DNA of 64,000 nt from assembly GCF_002094975.1 (NCBI RefSeq), contig NZ_CP015283.1, forward strand, positions 186,001 to 250,000, in the 5' to 3' direction. The notes below the pieces were generated by a model, which saw only the letters and a program-made list of their open reading frames with translations, searched no databases and was not told where the DNA came from. Position 1 is the first letter of the stretch. Each line of letters begins with the position of its first letter. Shown here piece after piece: positions 49,190 through 60,933 of this stretch. The DNA comes from Streptococcus salivarius (lineage in GTDB: Bacteria > Bacillota > Bacilli > Lactobacillales > Streptococcaceae). The position numbers and the translations under genes are program-made.

Positions 49190-52100
49190 TTATACTTCTA
49201 CAACTTCCAAGTTTTTTCCACCTAGGAGAATAAGGTATTTATCAATCTTATCTATTTGATAGGCTTGGCTGAGTGCTTTAGCATAGAGGCTCATTTGCCC
49301 TTTGTAGCGGTCCTTAAGCTCACCAGGTTGAGTGAAGCGGTCTGTCTTATAGTCAAAGAGGACAATACGGTCTTCAAGAAGAAGGTAGCCATCGATGATA
49401 CCACGGACGACAAAGTCTTCCTTACTAGCCGGGTCTTCTGCCAACATGGCAAATGGCGCTTCGCGACGCAACTTATCACGGTTAGCTAGAATGAGCTTCC
49501 CAAGTTCGGTGTCAAAGAAGCCTAGTAGCTTTTCTAACTGCACACGCGCCTTGACTTGATCATCTGCCGATACTCGACTCAAGGCCTGTGTCAAATCTTG
49601 GAGGGTCACCTTGTCAGAAAGAATCAAGCGTTGCATGAGTTCATGGGTGGCTGAACCAACTGCAGCTCCAGTGACCTTGGTTTTTTGCCCAAAATCTGGA
49701 AGCTCAAAGCTAGTGGTAGTCTCAAGAGGTTGCACCTCCTCTTTCTTGTCCATAATATCCACCCCTTCGGTATCCATGACAGGTTCGTAGAAGGCTTTGA
49801 GCTGGCTCGGCGTACGCACAGATGGAAGTTCAATCGCTGGTGCATAAAGTTGATTGAGTTTTTCAACACTTTCTAAGACAGTTAGGGCACGCTTAATGTC
49901 TTCCGTCTGGCGATTGTTAGAGAGATCATCAGCATCTACTGCCGCTTGAACTTCAACCTGACCAATAGCCTCTGGGGTCAAGTCCTCAGCCTCAACAAAG
50001 CGAACAGTAAACTTGAGATCCTTTCTCATAAAGGCAGTATCCAAAGCCATAACCCAATCCTGATAAGTAGCAATTTGGTCACGTAGAGCTACTGGTAGGC
50101 GATTATTTTCAACATCCGTGCCAAATTGCTGGGTCAATTTTTCCTTACTACCCTTACCAACTAGGTAGAGTTTTTTCTCTGCACGGGTCATTGCAACATA
50201 GAGTAGACGCATCTCTTCTGAGATACTTGCTCGACGCTCTTCCCTACGATTTTCCTGGAAGGTTAAGGTCTCAAGAACAACATTTAACTTAGGCAAATTA
50301 GTGTTTACCTGGTCTTTGAGGTCAGCTAGATACTTAATGCCTAGTCCTTTTTCACGGTTAATGATGTACTTACCACTCAGTCCGTCCTTGCTGTGACCAA
50401 TGAACTTGCGATTCATCTGCAAGACAAAGACATACTTGAACTCTAGTCCCTTGGACTTGTGAATGGTCATAAGGCTAACGGCATTTTTGGGAACCAAGTC
50501 TGTTACTTCCTCTAGGTCGTTACCGCTAGAAATAATCTTATCAATCATGCCAATAAAACGAGAAAGTCCCTTAAAGCCAGTCTTTTCATAGGCATTGGCA
50601 CGCAAGGCAAGGGCGTAGAGATTGGCCTGGCGTTGCTCAGTTCGTGGAAGACTGCCGACATAATCATAATAGAAACGATCGTCGTAAATCTTCCAAATGA
50701 GGTCGTAAAGCGAGTGCCACTTACTGTAATAACGCCAATCTGAAAGAATCTCAATGAAGAGAGTCAACTTGGCCTCCAGTCCTTGCGTCACGACTTCTGG
50801 ATGAAGTCCTGATTTAGTATGAGCTGCAAGAATCTTGTCATAGAATTGCACTTTGTCAGCCTGAACAGCAATCCGAGCCAAATCGTCCTCGTTGAAGTTA
50901 AACATAGGTGAACGAAGGAGGGCAACCAAGGCGTAGTCATTGAGAGGATTATTGATGGCACGAAGGGTATCCAACATAATCATAACTTCTAGTGACTCTA
51001 GGTAGCTTGACTTGTACTCGTCAGGAACCAAGGGAATTCCGTGCTCCTCAAAGCTTGCCATCAAGTCCAGATAGGTGTTGCGGGTTGGTGCTAGGAGGGT
51101 AATGTCCTCAAAACGTACACCCTGCTCGTGAAGTTTGATGATTTCTTTGATAACCAAGGAAATCTCTCCGCTACTAATAGGTTGATCAGCACTTTCCTCG
51201 TCAGGAGTTACACTCGCTTCATCACTATTGTAAATCAGAACCTCTGTCTCATTTTCAGGATGGGGTTCTTTTTGCTTCTCGCTACCTGCTACCAACATAT
51301 GCGTCTTGTCATAGAGGATATCTCCGATTTCCTGGTCCATGAGGTGGCTGAAAACACCATTAGTCGCATCAAGAACCTCAGATTGGCTACGGAAGTTCTC
51401 TTTAAGGAGAATCAACTTACCTGCATCTGGATTTTCAAGGAAGAGCTGAAACTTGCCGTTAAAAATCTGAGGATCCGCCTGACGGAAACGATATATGGAT
51501 TGTTTGATATCTCCCACCATGAATCGGTTGTGGCCGTTAGAGAGGAGCTCCAACATGCGTTCTTGGGTATGGCTATTGTCCTGATACTCGTCTACCATTA
51601 CTTCATGGTAACGGTCACGGTAGCTAGCTGCCACCTCTGGATTTTCCTCCAAAATACGGATAGCAAAATGGGCAATATCCGAGAATTCAAAAGCATTTTC
51701 CTGAATCTTGGCCTGTAAATACTGGTCCGAAAAATCAAGTACAAAGGCCTGAAGCAACTCCAACAGAGGTAGGATGTCATCATTATGCTTGGTCAAAACC
51801 TCGAGGACCGTTAGTTGGGTATCAATCTCTCGCAACTGGGCCACAAACTCATTTTTGGTCTTGTTGTAAGCTTCCTTGTAGGCCTTGAGTTCCTCGTCTT
51901 TAGGACGGGTCATATTGGTCAAACCAGTCCCTCCTGACAAAGTCAAGAGTTGTTTGAGCAGGTCCTCCATATCCGTTTGGTCATTAGCCAAGGCTCCTTC
52001 AAGAAGGCTAATGGCATCTGACACATTATTTAGATATTTGGCCTTGGCAAATTCACGCTGAGCTAGACCTAGATGGTCTCTTAAGAAGTCTAAGAAATCA

Positions 52101-52843
52101 GCCAACAAGCCATCTTTGAGACCCTCTAAAAGCTCAGCTTTAGCCTTTTCTGGATTGGCCTCTGCCTGCCCTTTTAAAAGATTTTGACGTAGCCATTTTT
52201 CAGGACCTGCAGTAGCCTGAGAAAAGTTATAGACATCGTAAACTAAATCACGAAAAGCCTTACTAGTCTTGCCATTTCCTGCGAAGTTGCGGACCAATTT
52301 TTGGAAAAGTTGGGCATCCTTTCCTTGCATATAATCGTTAAAGAGATCAGCATAAACCTCATTTTTCATGAGTGTCTGCTCGGCAGGGTCTGTCATAATG
52401 CGGAAAATAGGTGACACACCCAGGAGATAGCCATACTGATTGACCAATTTCTGGGTAAAGGCATCCATAGTTCCAATATCAGCCGTTCCAATCTTGGCAA
52501 TCTGATCTGAAAGAAAGGCACGCTCTTCATCCGTCTCAACTTGTCCAAGTTGCTCTGTCAGACGCTTTTCCAGACGCTCTTTTAACTCACCCGCGGCCTT
52601 TACCGTAAAGGTTGAGATAAAGAGTTGATCAATGCCAACGCCACGTCCAATCATATCAAGGATACGCTCAACCATAACAAAGGTTTTTCCTGATCCAGCC
52701 GAAGCTGACACAAGAATATTGCTACCATTACTGTAAATGGCCTCAATCTGCTCAGGTGTTAACTTGCGTTCCTTGTCAGAAGCTGCTTCTTGGGCAATGC
52801 GTTCCTTAATCTCTGTTGGACTTAAAAAAGCTTTAGTCAACAT
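49190..52843 (-). CDS. rexA: ATP-dependent helicase/nuclease subunit A (RexA, AddA type)
   Basis: A 1217-residue UvrD-family helicase fused to a C-terminal nuclease. Walker A is [17 protein letters not shown] near residue 48; helicase motif II lies in [12 protein letters not shown] near residue 405; later motifs include [14 protein letters not shown] near residue 790. The C-terminal RecB-type nuclease motif is visible as [20 protein letters not shown] near residue 1155. With RexB it processes double-strand breaks for recombination, recognising Chi. It overlaps rexB by 11 bases. Confidence 0.97.
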   Translation of the reverse strand: MLTKAFLSPTEIKERIAQEAASDKERKLTPEQIEAIYSNGSNILVSASAGSGKTFVMVERILDMIGRGVGIDQLFISTFTVKAAGELKERLEKRLTEQLGQVETDEERAFLSDQIAKIGTADIGTMDAFTQKLVNQYGYLLGVSPIFRIMTDPAEQTLMKNEVYADLFNDYMQGKDAQLFQKLVRNFAGNGKTSKAFRDLVYDVYNFSQATAGPEKWLRQNLLKGQAEANPEKAKAELLEGLKDGLLADFLDFLRDHLGLAQREFAKAKYLNNVSDAISLLEGALANDQTDMEDLLKQLLTLSGGTGLTNMTRPKDEELKAYKEAYNKTKNEFVAQLREIDTQLTVLEVLTKHNDDILPLLELLQAFVLDFSDQYLQAKIQENAFEFSDIAHFAIRILEENPEVAASYRDRYHEVMVDEYQDNSHTQERMLELLSNGHNRFMVGDIKQSIYRFRQADPQIFNGKFQLFLENPDAGKLILLKENFRSQSEVLDATNGVFSHLMDQEIGDILYDKTHMLVAGSEKQKEPHPENETEVLIYNSDEASVTPDEESADQPISSGEISLVIKEIIKLHEQGVRFEDITLLAPTRNTYLDLMASFEEHGIPLVPDEYKSSYLESLEVMIMLDTLRAINNPLNDYALVALLRSPMFNFNEDDLARIAVQADKVQFYDKILAAHTKSGLHPEVVTQGLEAKLTLFIEILSDWRYYSKWHSLYDLIWKIYDDRFYYDYVGSLPRTEQRQANLYALALRANAYEKTGFKGLSRFIGMIDKIISSGNDLEEVTDLVPKNAVSLMTIHKSKGLEFKYVFVLQMNRKFIGHSKDGLSGKYIINREKGLGIKYLADLKDQVNTNLPKLNVVLETLTFQENRREERRASISEEMRLLYVAMTRAEKKLYLVGKGSKEKLTQQFGTDVENNRLPVALRDQIATYQDWVMALDTAFMRKDLKFTVRFVEAEDLTPEAIGQVEVQAAVDADDLSNNRQTEDIKRALTVLESVEKLNQLYAPAIELPSVRTPSQLKAFYEPVMDTEGVDIMDKKEEVQPLETTTSFELPDFGQKTKVTGAAVGSATHELMQRLILSDKVTLQDLTQALSRVSADDQVKARVQLEKLLGFFDTELGKLILANRDKLRREAPFAMLAEDPASKEDFVVRGIIDGYLLLEDRIVLFDYKTDRFTQPGELKDRYKGQMSLYAKALSQAYQIDKIDKYLILLGGKNLEVVEV

Positions 52844-55800
52844 GGTTGTCCTCCTGGTCTTTTTTGTCTGCTGTCACAGCTTGATCAGTGACTGGAAAGG
52901 GGATGATTTTTTCAGCAACTTGCATCTGATTCTTGTCCTCATCTTTTGCCATCAGCTCCAAATAGGCTTCCTTCTTGCCCCTACTTGGTAAACGCAGGAG
53001 CTTTCGAGCCTGTCCCATGTGGCGGTCGGCCTCAAAATGAGTAATAGCCTTGATTTGATCCCCTTGAACAGACTTGCCATCCTCGGTATAAGGATTGACT
53101 GCAAAATTCCCGCTTCGAATAACTTCAGCAGCACCTGTAAAGAGCTTAATGTTGTATTCTAGCAAGGTCTCTAGGTCCTCCTTGTCGTAGGTGACAGTCT
53201 TTTGTAAATCATAGTTTCCACCAGCCAGATGCTCCGTCTCTGAAGCCACAAAGAGTCCCTTATAGGTCAATTCCTTATGAGCCTGAGCCGCTAGCTTGTC
53301 CAAGCCAAACTGAGCCAGATTAAGTTGTGGGTCCTTCATATGTAAATACATGGCACCAAAAAGCTGATCAGCATCAACCTTATAGGTCTGGCGAAGGGCT
53401 TCTAGATAGGTTACTAACTGCGGACTAAGGCCATTGTAGAATTTTTGAATGTCAAAGACATTTTTACCTGACTTGTAGTCAACGACACCCAGAGCCCCAT
53501 CCGATAAACGGTCCACCCTGTCAATAATCCCTGTAATCTTGATGCTATTAGCTAAAAGCAAGTCAAACTTGGCTTCCTCTCGCTCAACCTTAACGGCTGC
53601 ATTATCACGTAAAACACTAGCTGTAGAACGAGCGATATCTTCCAAAATCTGACGGGACAAACGACTCTCCTGGTCCTCCGTATAGAGGAGTTCAAAGGGT
53701 TGCTCCTGATTGGTCTGAGCAATTGCCTTTTCCAGTTTATCATCGAAGTTTTCTGACGAAGAATCCCCCATAACACGCTCAAAGACACGGTGCAAGTAAG
53801 TCCCGTGGTGTCGAGCATCCGGATGGATAGATTCCAACTCCTGAAGCCCCAAGACATAGCGCAAGAAATAAAGATACTGGTTGTTATAGAAGGTTGTCAG
53901 AGCCGAAGCTGATAATTTCAGTGGTTCTTCCCCCGGAAAGACCAACTGCATGACCTGATCATCCACCTTGGTCGTCGTCACATCGTCAATCACATTTGGA
54001 ATCAAGACTTGGTCCTTATCAAGTCGCTTACGGAGATAACGCACAGCAACTGACCAGAAAGTCTGGGTTTCCTTGTCCAAATCAGCATCTAGCTGACTGC
54101 TATTAAGGGCAATGACAGTCGACAAGAGGTCCTTGTAGTTTCCAATCTGGTCACCTTTAGCCTCGAAACGATTGCGTCCCTTTTCAACCAAAGGAAGACC
54201 AAGATCAAGAAGTTCCTTCAAATAAACCGACATGTCATCCTGAGTCTCATTGAGAATTTGTGGCTGACTAAGCACCAATTGTTCACTAGCCGCATTAAAA
54301 AGTGACATAGCCACGAAATGTCCCCGCTGGCTATTGCTCTGCGTAACAATATCCAAACTTCTGTGCTCGTCCGTAGCTTCATTGATACGACTACGTTCCT
54401 CGTCAGACAGGAGACTCTTATTTTGCCCTACCTTTGGAAAATGCGACTGGGTCATTCCCAAGGCAAAAACATAAGGAGCAGAGTGTGGTTGAATCAAATC
54501 GTATTTCTTCACATTAACCACATCGACAGTGGCTGGGACCGTACGGTAATCACAGGCCAACATTCCTGAACGCAAAATGGACAAAAAGTCGTCCACTGAC
54601 AGAGTTTCTTCCCCAAAAATAGTCTCAACCTGCTCCAAGAGTTGTGTGAAAGCCTTCCAGACCTGTTCATTCTGCTCTTTTTCGGCCTCACTGGCCTTGC
54701 CAGTCAAAGCAGCCATCTTACTTGGCACTTGCACAGCCTCTAAAAAAACCACAAGTTTTTTGAGCAGACTAGACCCCTTCTGTTTGCGACTGTTAAGCAA
54801 CTTGTCCAAAGGCTCTACCAGTTGTGACCTCAAGGCATTGAGCTGGTCCAAATCATACTTATCACGACTATTAGCCGTGAAATCAGAAAGGAACTTGTGA
54901 CGCCCCTTGATATCTGCAAAATTGACATAATACTCAAAAAGGTCTAAATCCTCTTGAGCAAAACCACCATAGAGACCGGATTTTATGAGATTAAGTAAAT
55001 CCTCAGCACGGTAATTGTAGCGTTTGATCCGCTCCAAGGAATCCACAAACTGCACCAAAGGATGGCTAGACATGGTTTCTTCCTTACCGAAATAATAGGG
55101 AATATCAAATTTTCGAAAAATCTGACCCACCTGAAGCTTATAACTCTCCTCATCACCTAGCAAGACCAAGATATCCTTATAGCGCTTGCCATCTGCTAGC
55201 AACTGACGAATACTCTTAGCAACCTGAGCCACTTCTTCCTTTTGGTTGACCACTTCCCAAACCTGCAAAGCTTGCTTGTCCTGAGCAGTCAGCTGCTCGT
55301 CAATCGTACTAAAATCATGACGGCTCTCCAAAAGACGGCTAATATGTGCAAAAGAAGGATTCCCCTCTTTGTCTGTCGTCACATAGTCGGGTGTCACCTT
55401 ATAGGTCTGAGCCAGAGTTCTCAGAAAATCCACTGAAGCCTGATAAACATTGCCGTAAACAAAGTTAGCACTATAAGCTTTTTGACTGGTATAAGTCCCA
55501 ATGACAATTTGGTGGCACTTATCATTCAAGAGGGCAACTAGGGCCTCCTCCTCGGCAGAGAAACGCGTAAAGCCATCAATGACCAAAACCGTATTACTCA
55601 GTGCCTTATCCAGATGTCCTGAGGTAATTTCCTTGAAGAAGGCACTAAGTTTTGATTGATTGTCAAAATCTCCTGCCAACAAGAGATCCTGAGCCGCACT
55701 GAAAATCCTGAGCAAATCCTCTTGTTTCTCAACCTGATCCAAATGCTGCAAATCCAGAACCGTCATATTAGCCTGCTGCAACTCTTTGTAAAGGTCTACC

Positions 55801-56153
55801 AATTGATTAATAAAGTTACTATCCTTGCGCAAACGGCCATAAACCTTGAGCTCATCATCGCCCATATGCGACAACACCTTATAAAAAATCATGGCCAGAC
55901 CAGTATCATCCAGCTGCGTTTTGGGGTTGCTCGTATTGAGAATGAAATATCTAGCCATCTGAGTAAAACGAGTCACCGTAATCTCAAAGGATGCTGACTG
56001 AGGCAGGTATTCCAAGACCTTACGCTCCTTCTCAAATGACAGGGCATTAGGGGCAATATAAAAGACCCTCTTTCCCTTTTGAGCATAGCTGGTTGCCTGC
56101 TCCGTCAGAATTTCTGTTAAATCCTGAGACATATCCGTATAAAGTAATTTCAT
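52833..56153 (-). CDS. rexB: ATP-dependent nuclease subunit B (RexB, AddB type)
   Basis: A 1106-residue partner of RexA. The start at 56153 ([16 protein letters not shown]) has AAAGGG upstream; the longer frame to 56225 has none. The N-terminal helicase-like fold is inactive in this family: the usual Walker A lysine region is not seen in [16 protein letters not shown], as in streptococcal RexB. The C-terminal nuclease shows [23 protein letters not shown] near residue 880. First gene of the rexBA operon. Confidence 0.96.
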   Translation of the reverse strand: MKLLYTDMSQDLTEILTEQATSYAQKGKRVFYIAPNALSFEKERKVLEYLPQSASFEITVTRFTQMARYFILNTSNPKTQLDDTGLAMIFYKVLSHMGDDELKVYGRLRKDSNFINQLVDLYKELQQANMTVLDLQHLDQVEKQEDLLRIFSAAQDLLLAGDFDNQSKLSAFFKEITSGHLDKALSNTVLVIDGFTRFSAEEEALVALLNDKCHQIVIGTYTSQKAYSANFVYGNVYQASVDFLRTLAQTYKVTPDYVTTDKEGNPSFAHISRLLESRHDFSTIDEQLTAQDKQALQVWEVVNQKEEVAQVAKSIRQLLADGKRYKDILVLLGDEESYKLQVGQIFRKFDIPYYFGKEETMSSHPLVQFVDSLERIKRYNYRAEDLLNLIKSGLYGGFAQEDLDLFEYYVNFADIKGRHKFLSDFTANSRDKYDLDQLNALRSQLVEPLDKLLNSRKQKGSSLLKKLVVFLEAVQVPSKMAALTGKASEAEKEQNEQVWKAFTQLLEQVETIFGEETLSVDDFLSILRSGMLACDYRTVPATVDVVNVKKYDLIQPHSAPYVFALGMTQSHFPKVGQNKSLLSDEERSRINEATDEHRSLDIVTQSNSQRGHFVAMSLFNAASEQLVLSQPQILNETQDDMSVYLKELLDLGLPLVEKGRNRFEAKGDQIGNYKDLLSTVIALNSSQLDADLDKETQTFWSVAVRYLRKRLDKDQVLIPNVIDDVTTTKVDDQVMQLVFPGEEPLKLSASALTTFYNNQYLYFLRYVLGLQELESIHPDARHHGTYLHRVFERVMGDSSSENFDDKLEKAIAQTNQEQPFELLYTEDQESRLSRQILEDIARSTASVLRDNAAVKVEREEAKFDLLLANSIKITGIIDRVDRLSDGALGVVDYKSGKNVFDIQKFYNGLSPQLVTYLEALRQTYKVDADQLFGAMYLHMKDPQLNLAQFGLDKLAAQAHKELTYKGLFVASETEHLAGGNYDLQKTVTYDKEDLETLLEYNIKLFTGAAEVIRSGNFAVNPYTEDGKSVQGDQIKAITHFEADRHMGQARKLLRLPSRGKKEAYLELMAKDEDKNQMQVAEKIIPFPVTDQAVTADKKDQEDNHVD

Positions 56154-56365
56154 AAGACGTCCCTTTCTTATCTCTACACCAGTCGTTAGGCCAAGCAAGA
56201 ACTGCCATTCACTTAGTGCTAACAACCACTAATCCTTGCTATTATAACACAGAATGAAGCAACAATCAGACTCCTCCCTCGCCCCTATCTCCTCCGATGT
56301 CCTAAGTTTCTCACATAAGCACAAGCACCACAGCAAAGAGCCCTCCTTCATGGACTTGTACCTAA

Positions 56366-56400
56366 AAAAAAAGAGCCAAATCCTCTGATTTAGCTCTACA
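56366..56400 (-). terminator. Terminator of the tandem sensor-like genes
   Basis: Minus-strand AGAGCTAAATC pairs with GATTTGGCTCT around a four-base loop, followed by a T-run. Confidence 0.85.
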
Positions 56401-56403
56401 TCT

Positions 56404-57777
56404 TTATTTAAAAATCAATTCCTGTTTGAAGAGGTAATCACCACTGCTTGTAATCAAATTGGCATCACTATACTTCCTAAGAATATCCTTGGCTGAGTGG
56501 AGGTTAAGACCTGAGGTCTTCTTCTGGTTTTCTTCCTGCATAATGGCATCAAGGTCAACTTTTTCTTCTTGCGTCCTATTTTCCATGACAAAATGGTAGC
56601 TTCCATCCTTATCATGTCGATGAAAACTAAACTTGATTTGACTGGCAGGTACCTGCTTACTCTCATCAATCGCATTACTAAAGAAAATAGACACCAGCAA
56701 GGTCAAGTCAACCACGTTCATGGTAAACCCTGAAATCTCCTCAGGAATATCACAAGTCACTGGAATATTACTACGTTTAGCCTCCATCATACGAGCCGAA
56801 AGAAGGCTACGTAAGGGTAGGGACTGAATATTTTCCAGCTTAGGATTATCAATGACACGGAAACGTTCAAACTCCTTGGCACTCTCTCTAAGGACATTCT
56901 GATACACCTGTTCAGCAAGAGCCTCTTCCTGGTCACGTACTTCCTCTGAAAATTGTTCCACAACCGTCTGATAAGACTGTCTGTATTGTAACAACTCATT
57001 GTAGAGAAGATCAATCTTTTGGTTGGCCTTGGTCAAACTATTCAAATGCCTCTTTTCCTCCATGGCCAAACTCTCTTCCAAATACTGCCGAGACAGTTGA
57101 TTAAGATGGGCAATTAGGAAAATGAAAGCCACTGCGGACAAGAGAACCCAAAGCATCCGAAGTCTCAACTCCACCTCTGAAGAGTAGCCAGGAAACCAAC
57201 TGTCTAAATTCACACTGAGATAGATTCCCAATAAATAAATGGCCATTGCTATAGCAACTCTTCTAGAAATCTGGAGGTTCTGGAAAGAGTCATCGCTATA
57301 GACCTTCCAACGCTTCAAATCCAAGCCCAAGAAACGGTCAAATACAAAATAAAGTGGCAAAATCAAACCGTAAGATAAGAGATAGAAAAGGGCATTAGAC
57401 CCTACCTCAGCGACAGGGAGATTTAAGAGAAGGGGAATAAAGAAGAGTCCCAATAAGCGATAAAGTAAATCTGACGTCACCACTGGAAACAAAGTATGAA
57501 AAGCATACTGGGTCACCGACCAGGTCTTCCCTTTAGCAAGAAAGGCCAAAATCATCAGGATAAAGACATCAAAAACCATAATCATGTTAGTAATATTATA
57601 CTGAATGACTACATCTAACAGGGCTAAGGTCAAGAAGACCGTCCAGGAGATACGAATGTCTGTCATTCGTTTGAAAATGGCACAATTTATCATCAGAGTT
57701 AAAATAAGCTGAATGGCTAGAAAGGCATCTGTATCATAGAGATTTAAAAAATTTATTCCCAAAAACGATTCAAACAT
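56404..57777 (-). CDS. AgrC-like GHKL sensor protein lacking a clear phosphorylation His
   Basis: A 457-residue protein with about six helices (to residue 225), a coiled-coil linker (EEKRHLNSLTKANQKIDLL) and a C-terminal GHKL ATPase-like domain. The N-box is present as FFSNAIDESKQ near residue 360 and a G-box-like KKTSGLNLHSAKDIL near residue 425. The usual LRHDxxN motif is missing, and no response regulator is adjacent. It may be a pseudo-kinase or act with a remote partner. Related to the next gene upstream; 35 bases apart. Confidence 0.72.
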   Translation of the reverse strand: MFESFLGINFLNLYDTDAFLAIQLILTLMINCAIFKRMTDIRISWTVFLTLALLDVVIQYNITNMIMVFDVFILMILAFLAKGKTWSVTQYAFHTLFPVVTSDLLYRLLGLFFIPLLLNLPVAEVGSNALFYLLSYGLILPLYFVFDRFLGLDLKRWKVYSDDSFQNLQISRRVAIAMAIYLLGIYLSVNLDSWFPGYSSEVELRLRMLWVLLSAVAFIFLIAHLNQLSRQYLEESLAMEEKRHLNSLTKANQKIDLLYNELLQYRQSYQTVVEQFSEEVRDQEEALAEQVYQNVLRESAKEFERFRVIDNPKLENIQSLPLRSLLSARMMEAKRSNIPVTCDIPEEISGFTMNVVDLTLLVSIFFSNAIDESKQVPASQIKFSFHRHDKDGSYHFVMENRTQEEKVDLDAIMQEENQKKTSGLNLHSAKDILRKYSDANLITSSGDYLFKQELIFK

Positions 57778-57812
57778 CGAATCTCCTTTCTATATATTTT
57801 TTTACAAGTTAT

Positions 57813-59123
57813 TTAGTATTCAAATTGCTGTCTATAGATGAACTTATCATTCGTAAAGCTAAGTTTAGACTGAGGGTAACGCTCCATAATATCTTCGAGC
57901 TGCTCATTGATTGATAAGTGACTCTCATACGCCTCGTGGGGCGCCTCGGCACTATCTTGCGAAAGGGTTGTCTCTACAGAGAGGACCTGGACCTCACCTC
58001 TTTGGTAATAAGACATACGAACTAAACTATTTTCTTGACCATGAGCTCTCAACAAGGCATTGTCCAAGAAGGTCGTTAGAACAGCTGATAAATCCACCAC
58101 ATCGATATGAACTGGGGATATAGGGTCTGGAACCTCCATGATAAAATCAACGCCAACTGCATGAAACTCCATATACTTACTCTCAATGACGGAACGTAAC
58201 AATTGAGAAAGCAGGTTAGAAATATCTGGCATAACCTTGCTGAAGGGAACCTCTTCATTAGATAGGTTCTGAGTGTCTCCCTCTTGACTAGTAGCCAGAA
58301 CGGTCTTAACCTTCTTAGGTACGACTACCTTAGGCACTCCATCACGGTATAGCTCCTGATAAAGATGGAGGATATGTCTACTAGATTCCTGTAAGCTCTG
58401 GAAATGACGCTCCTGCTCCTCTTTCAACTCCAGAAAAAGTTCATCCTTAATCCACTGGTTGGCATAGGAAACAACGATGAAGAAGGCTCCTGTTGCTAAT
58501 AGAACGATCAACTTGGCATAATTGTTAACCACTTCTACAGACCAGATAGTAGCAAGGTAGGGTAAATAGTCGTTAAAAAGTCCATATGAAAGAAAGGCAA
58601 AGCTAACCCCAATAACAATAGGGGTGAAGTGTATGCGCAAGCTCTCCTTTTCCTCAACCTGCAAATATTCATAACCAATAAAACAGTGAACCAAGAAGTA
58701 AAGAGGATAGGTAACTACCACACATATAAACTCCGTTAAAGATTCTGGAATACGGCTCATCAAGTCGGCTCCCAAAAGTAAAGGAAAGACGATTAATGAC
58801 AAGCCTCGTATAATGATATTGGTTGTCCCCCAGGAATAAAAACTATTAAATACCGGTTCTATCCATGGCAAGTCTGGACGTTTGTAATAACTAAAACAAA
58901 ATAAAATGAGAGGATTAAGTAAAAATTTGAATCCCATAGGAAGAAGGGGAGTCAAAACAACCGACAAAAGACCACCTAATAAAAGTAGCCACCAAGAAAT
59001 CTTGACCCTACCAGCTGCATGAAACATCAGATAATTGACAAAGAAAATCAAGAGCGTATCTATAGATACTAGCCAATGAAAATCTTTAAAAGCAGCAAGT
59101 AGTGATTCAATAATAGAAGTCAT
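57813..59123 (-). CDS. Degenerate AgrC-like membrane sensor protein
   Basis: A 436-residue protein of the same layout as the 56404 protein: about six helices to residue 215, a linker with LKEEQERHFQSLQESSRHI, then a GHKL-like domain. An N-box-like FLDNALLRAHGQ is present near residue 352, but the G-box is lost and no standard phospho-His motif is seen. The two are tandem paralogues in one transcript. Function unknown; not likely to be an active kinase alone. Confidence 0.68.
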   Translation of the reverse strand: MTSIIESLLAAFKDFHWLVSIDTLLIFFVNYLMFHAAGRVKISWWLLLLGGLLSVVLTPLLPMGFKFLLNPLILFCFSYYKRPDLPWIEPVFNSFYSWGTTNIIIRGLSLIVFPLLLGADLMSRIPESLTEFICVVVTYPLYFLVHCFIGYEYLQVEEKESLRIHFTPIVIGVSFAFLSYGLFNDYLPYLATIWSVEVVNNYAKLIVLLATGAFFIVVSYANQWIKDELFLELKEEQERHFQSLQESSRHILHLYQELYRDGVPKVVVPKKVKTVLATSQEGDTQNLSNEEVPFSKVMPDISNLLSQLLRSVIESKYMEFHAVGVDFIMEVPDPISPVHIDVVDLSAVLTTFLDNALLRAHGQENSLVRMSYYQRGEVQVLSVETTLSQDSAEAPHEAYESHLSINEQLEDIMERYPQSKLSFTNDKFIYRQQFEY

Positions 59124-59330
59124 TCTTTTCCCCCTCTCCCTCTAATCTGATTTAAGAAACTTCCTCAAAAATCCCCTAGGAAGCCCTTTTTACAACACTA
59201 CTCATTATATAGCTTTTTGTAAGTTTTCACAATAATTAATTTTATAAGAAAGCCTTCGCCTCCCTAATAATCCGCTTATTTATACAAGGAAGGTTGACTA
59301 TTAAATTAAAGTTACAAATGTAATATAAAA

Positions 59331-59354
59331 AGTTGAGATAATTTTATCTCAACT
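59331..59354 (-). repeat. 24-base palindromic direct repeat, left of the insertion sequence
   Basis: Identical, in the same orientation, to 60894-60917. Eleven-base arms (AGTTGAGATAA and complement) around TT. Read on the minus strand it is followed by TTTTTATATT, a working terminator for minus-strand genes. Confidence 0.75.
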
Positions 59355-60795
59355 CAGAATGAAGACAAACATCGTTTTTGATGTTTGTCTTTTTTATATT
59401 CTTACCTAATTCTCCTATAATCCAATAATATTGAGATATTTGGGTAAAATTATAGGTCTTTCCTGTCATCATTTTTACCAATTTTTTGATATTTAGACAC
59501 GCTAAAGTAAGCCCAACCTTATCCTCCATTTTGGACTTTCCTTTTTCTCTGGTATAACGTAAGTTATGATATTCTTTAGCTGTTCCGAATAACCGTTCTA
59601 TCGTTTCTTTCCGGTGTTGATACCGTTCTTTCATACCACTTTGATGGCGAATATCTTCACAGACTTCTAGGGCATCTTTCCAAATATGACGCACAACAAC
59701 TTTTTGGTTCTGGCGACTTTCTGTACAAATAGCTAACAAGGGACAGGTCTTACAAATTTTAGGATTACTTTTATACTCTCGATAACCTTCACGTGTAGTT
59801 GTACGATAAGTTAACACCTGGTTCTCAGGACAAAGATAACAATCAAAATGCTCGTCATAGACAAAGTCTTTTGGACGTAAAAAATCTTTCTTACCTCTTG
59901 GTCTAGTGTAAGGGAAAACTGGTGTAATCCCTTTTTCTAGAAGAAACTTGGCAATACTAGGTGTTTTATAGCCTGAATCCGCAATAATGAATTCAGGTGA
60001 GAATGGTTCTAGTTTGACAAAAAGAGCAGAGAAAGCCTGACTATCATGGATGTTTCCTGCTTCAACCGTATAAGCTAAAGCCCAGCCGTGTTTATCACAA
60101 GCTACTTGAGCATTGTAAGCGAAGACCTCCTTATGTTCTCCCTTATGAAACCAACCACTGTCTGGGTCCGTCGTTGATTGTTTCTTAGGTTTAGCCTCGC
60201 TTTTTTTGGCGGGCTTTAAGAGCTTTTTTGCGTGTTTTCTCCTATCTAAATTAATCTCAATCTCCAGTTGTTCACTCATGAATTTAGCTTTTTGATCAAT
60301 AACAACATTTTTGTACTTATGATTATTAGCAGCTGCCTTGATATGGGTCCCATCAATGAAGATTTCTGAGAGATCAATGAGCCCCGCTTCCAAAACATGA
60401 TGAAGCACATGACTAAAAATGTGTGCTAACACTTCCTTGTTTTCAAAGCGTCGGCTATAGTTCTTACCGTAAGTTGTAAAATGTGGTACCTTATCGTCCA
60501 GAGATAAGCCAAGAAACCAACGGTAGGCTGTATTCACCTCAATATCTTTAATGGTTTGGCGCATAGAACGAATGCCATAAAAACATTGAATCAACGGAAT
60601 TTTAACTAATAAAACGGGGTCTAGACTAGGGCGACCATTATCCGAGGAATAACTATCTTCGACAAGATCATAAATAAAAGAGAAATCAATCGTTTCCTCG
60701 ACTTTTCTTAGAAAATGGTCTTTAGGCACAAGTTCGTCAAGCGTATAGAATCCTACTTGACGTCGATTGTATTCGGGATTTTCTTTGTGAAACAT
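59344..60795 (-). CDS. IS1182-family transposase
   Basis: A 483-residue transposase. N-terminal part with VPKDHFLRKVEETIDFSF and the RPSLDPVLLVKIPLIQ block typical of IS1182; a DDE core with FIDGTHIKAAAN near residue 145, IIADSGYKTP near residue 270 and the acidic residue in ETIERLFGTAKE near residue 405; a zinc-finger-like CYLCP/CKTCPLLAIC region between. Full length and apparently intact. Its last codons and TAA lie within the left palindrome, so the stop is outside the minimal element. Confidence 0.94.
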   Translation of the reverse strand: MFHKENPEYNRRQVGFYTLDELVPKDHFLRKVEETIDFSFIYDLVEDSYSSDNGRPSLDPVLLVKIPLIQCFYGIRSMRQTIKDIEVNTAYRWFLGLSLDDKVPHFTTYGKNYSRRFENKEVLAHIFSHVLHHVLEAGLIDLSEIFIDGTHIKAAANNHKYKNVVIDQKAKFMSEQLEIEINLDRRKHAKKLLKPAKKSEAKPKKQSTTDPDSGWFHKGEHKEVFAYNAQVACDKHGWALAYTVEAGNIHDSQAFSALFVKLEPFSPEFIIADSGYKTPSIAKFLLEKGITPVFPYTRPRGKKDFLRPKDFVYDEHFDCYLCPENQVLTYRTTTREGYREYKSNPKICKTCPLLAICTESRQNQKVVVRHIWKDALEVCEDIRHQSGMKERYQHRKETIERLFGTAKEYHNLRYTREKGKSKMEDKVGLTLACLNIKKLVKMMTGKTYNFTQISQYYWIIGELGKNIKKTNIKNDVCLHSELR

Positions 60796-60893
60796 AGGAA
60801 CACCTCATCAAATACCTTTTTCTTTTATTATACTCCTTCAAAGCAAGAAAAGTCCCCAGAAGTATAACTTCTGAGGACTTTGTCTTCAATCTG
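59355..60893 (-). mobile_element. IS1182-family insertion sequence, about 1.54 kb
   Basis: One transposase gene between short terminal inverted repeats: CAGAATGAAGACAAA at the left and CAGATTGAAGACAAA (complement, one mismatch) at the right. The element is flanked by the 24-base palindromic direct repeats. If those belong to the element, the inverted repeats are about 41 bases and the ends are 59329 and 60919. Confidence 0.82.
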
Positions 60894-60917
60894 AGTTGAG
60901 ATAATTTTATCTCAACT
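60894..60917 (-). repeat. 24-base palindromic direct repeat, right of the insertion sequence
   Basis: Exact copy of 59331-59354. It follows the stop of the secreted-protein gene (60934) by 16 bases, where a terminator stem is expected, but the T-run now lies on the far side of the insertion. Confidence 0.75.
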
Positions 60918-60933
60918 TTCAGATTTATCAGAT

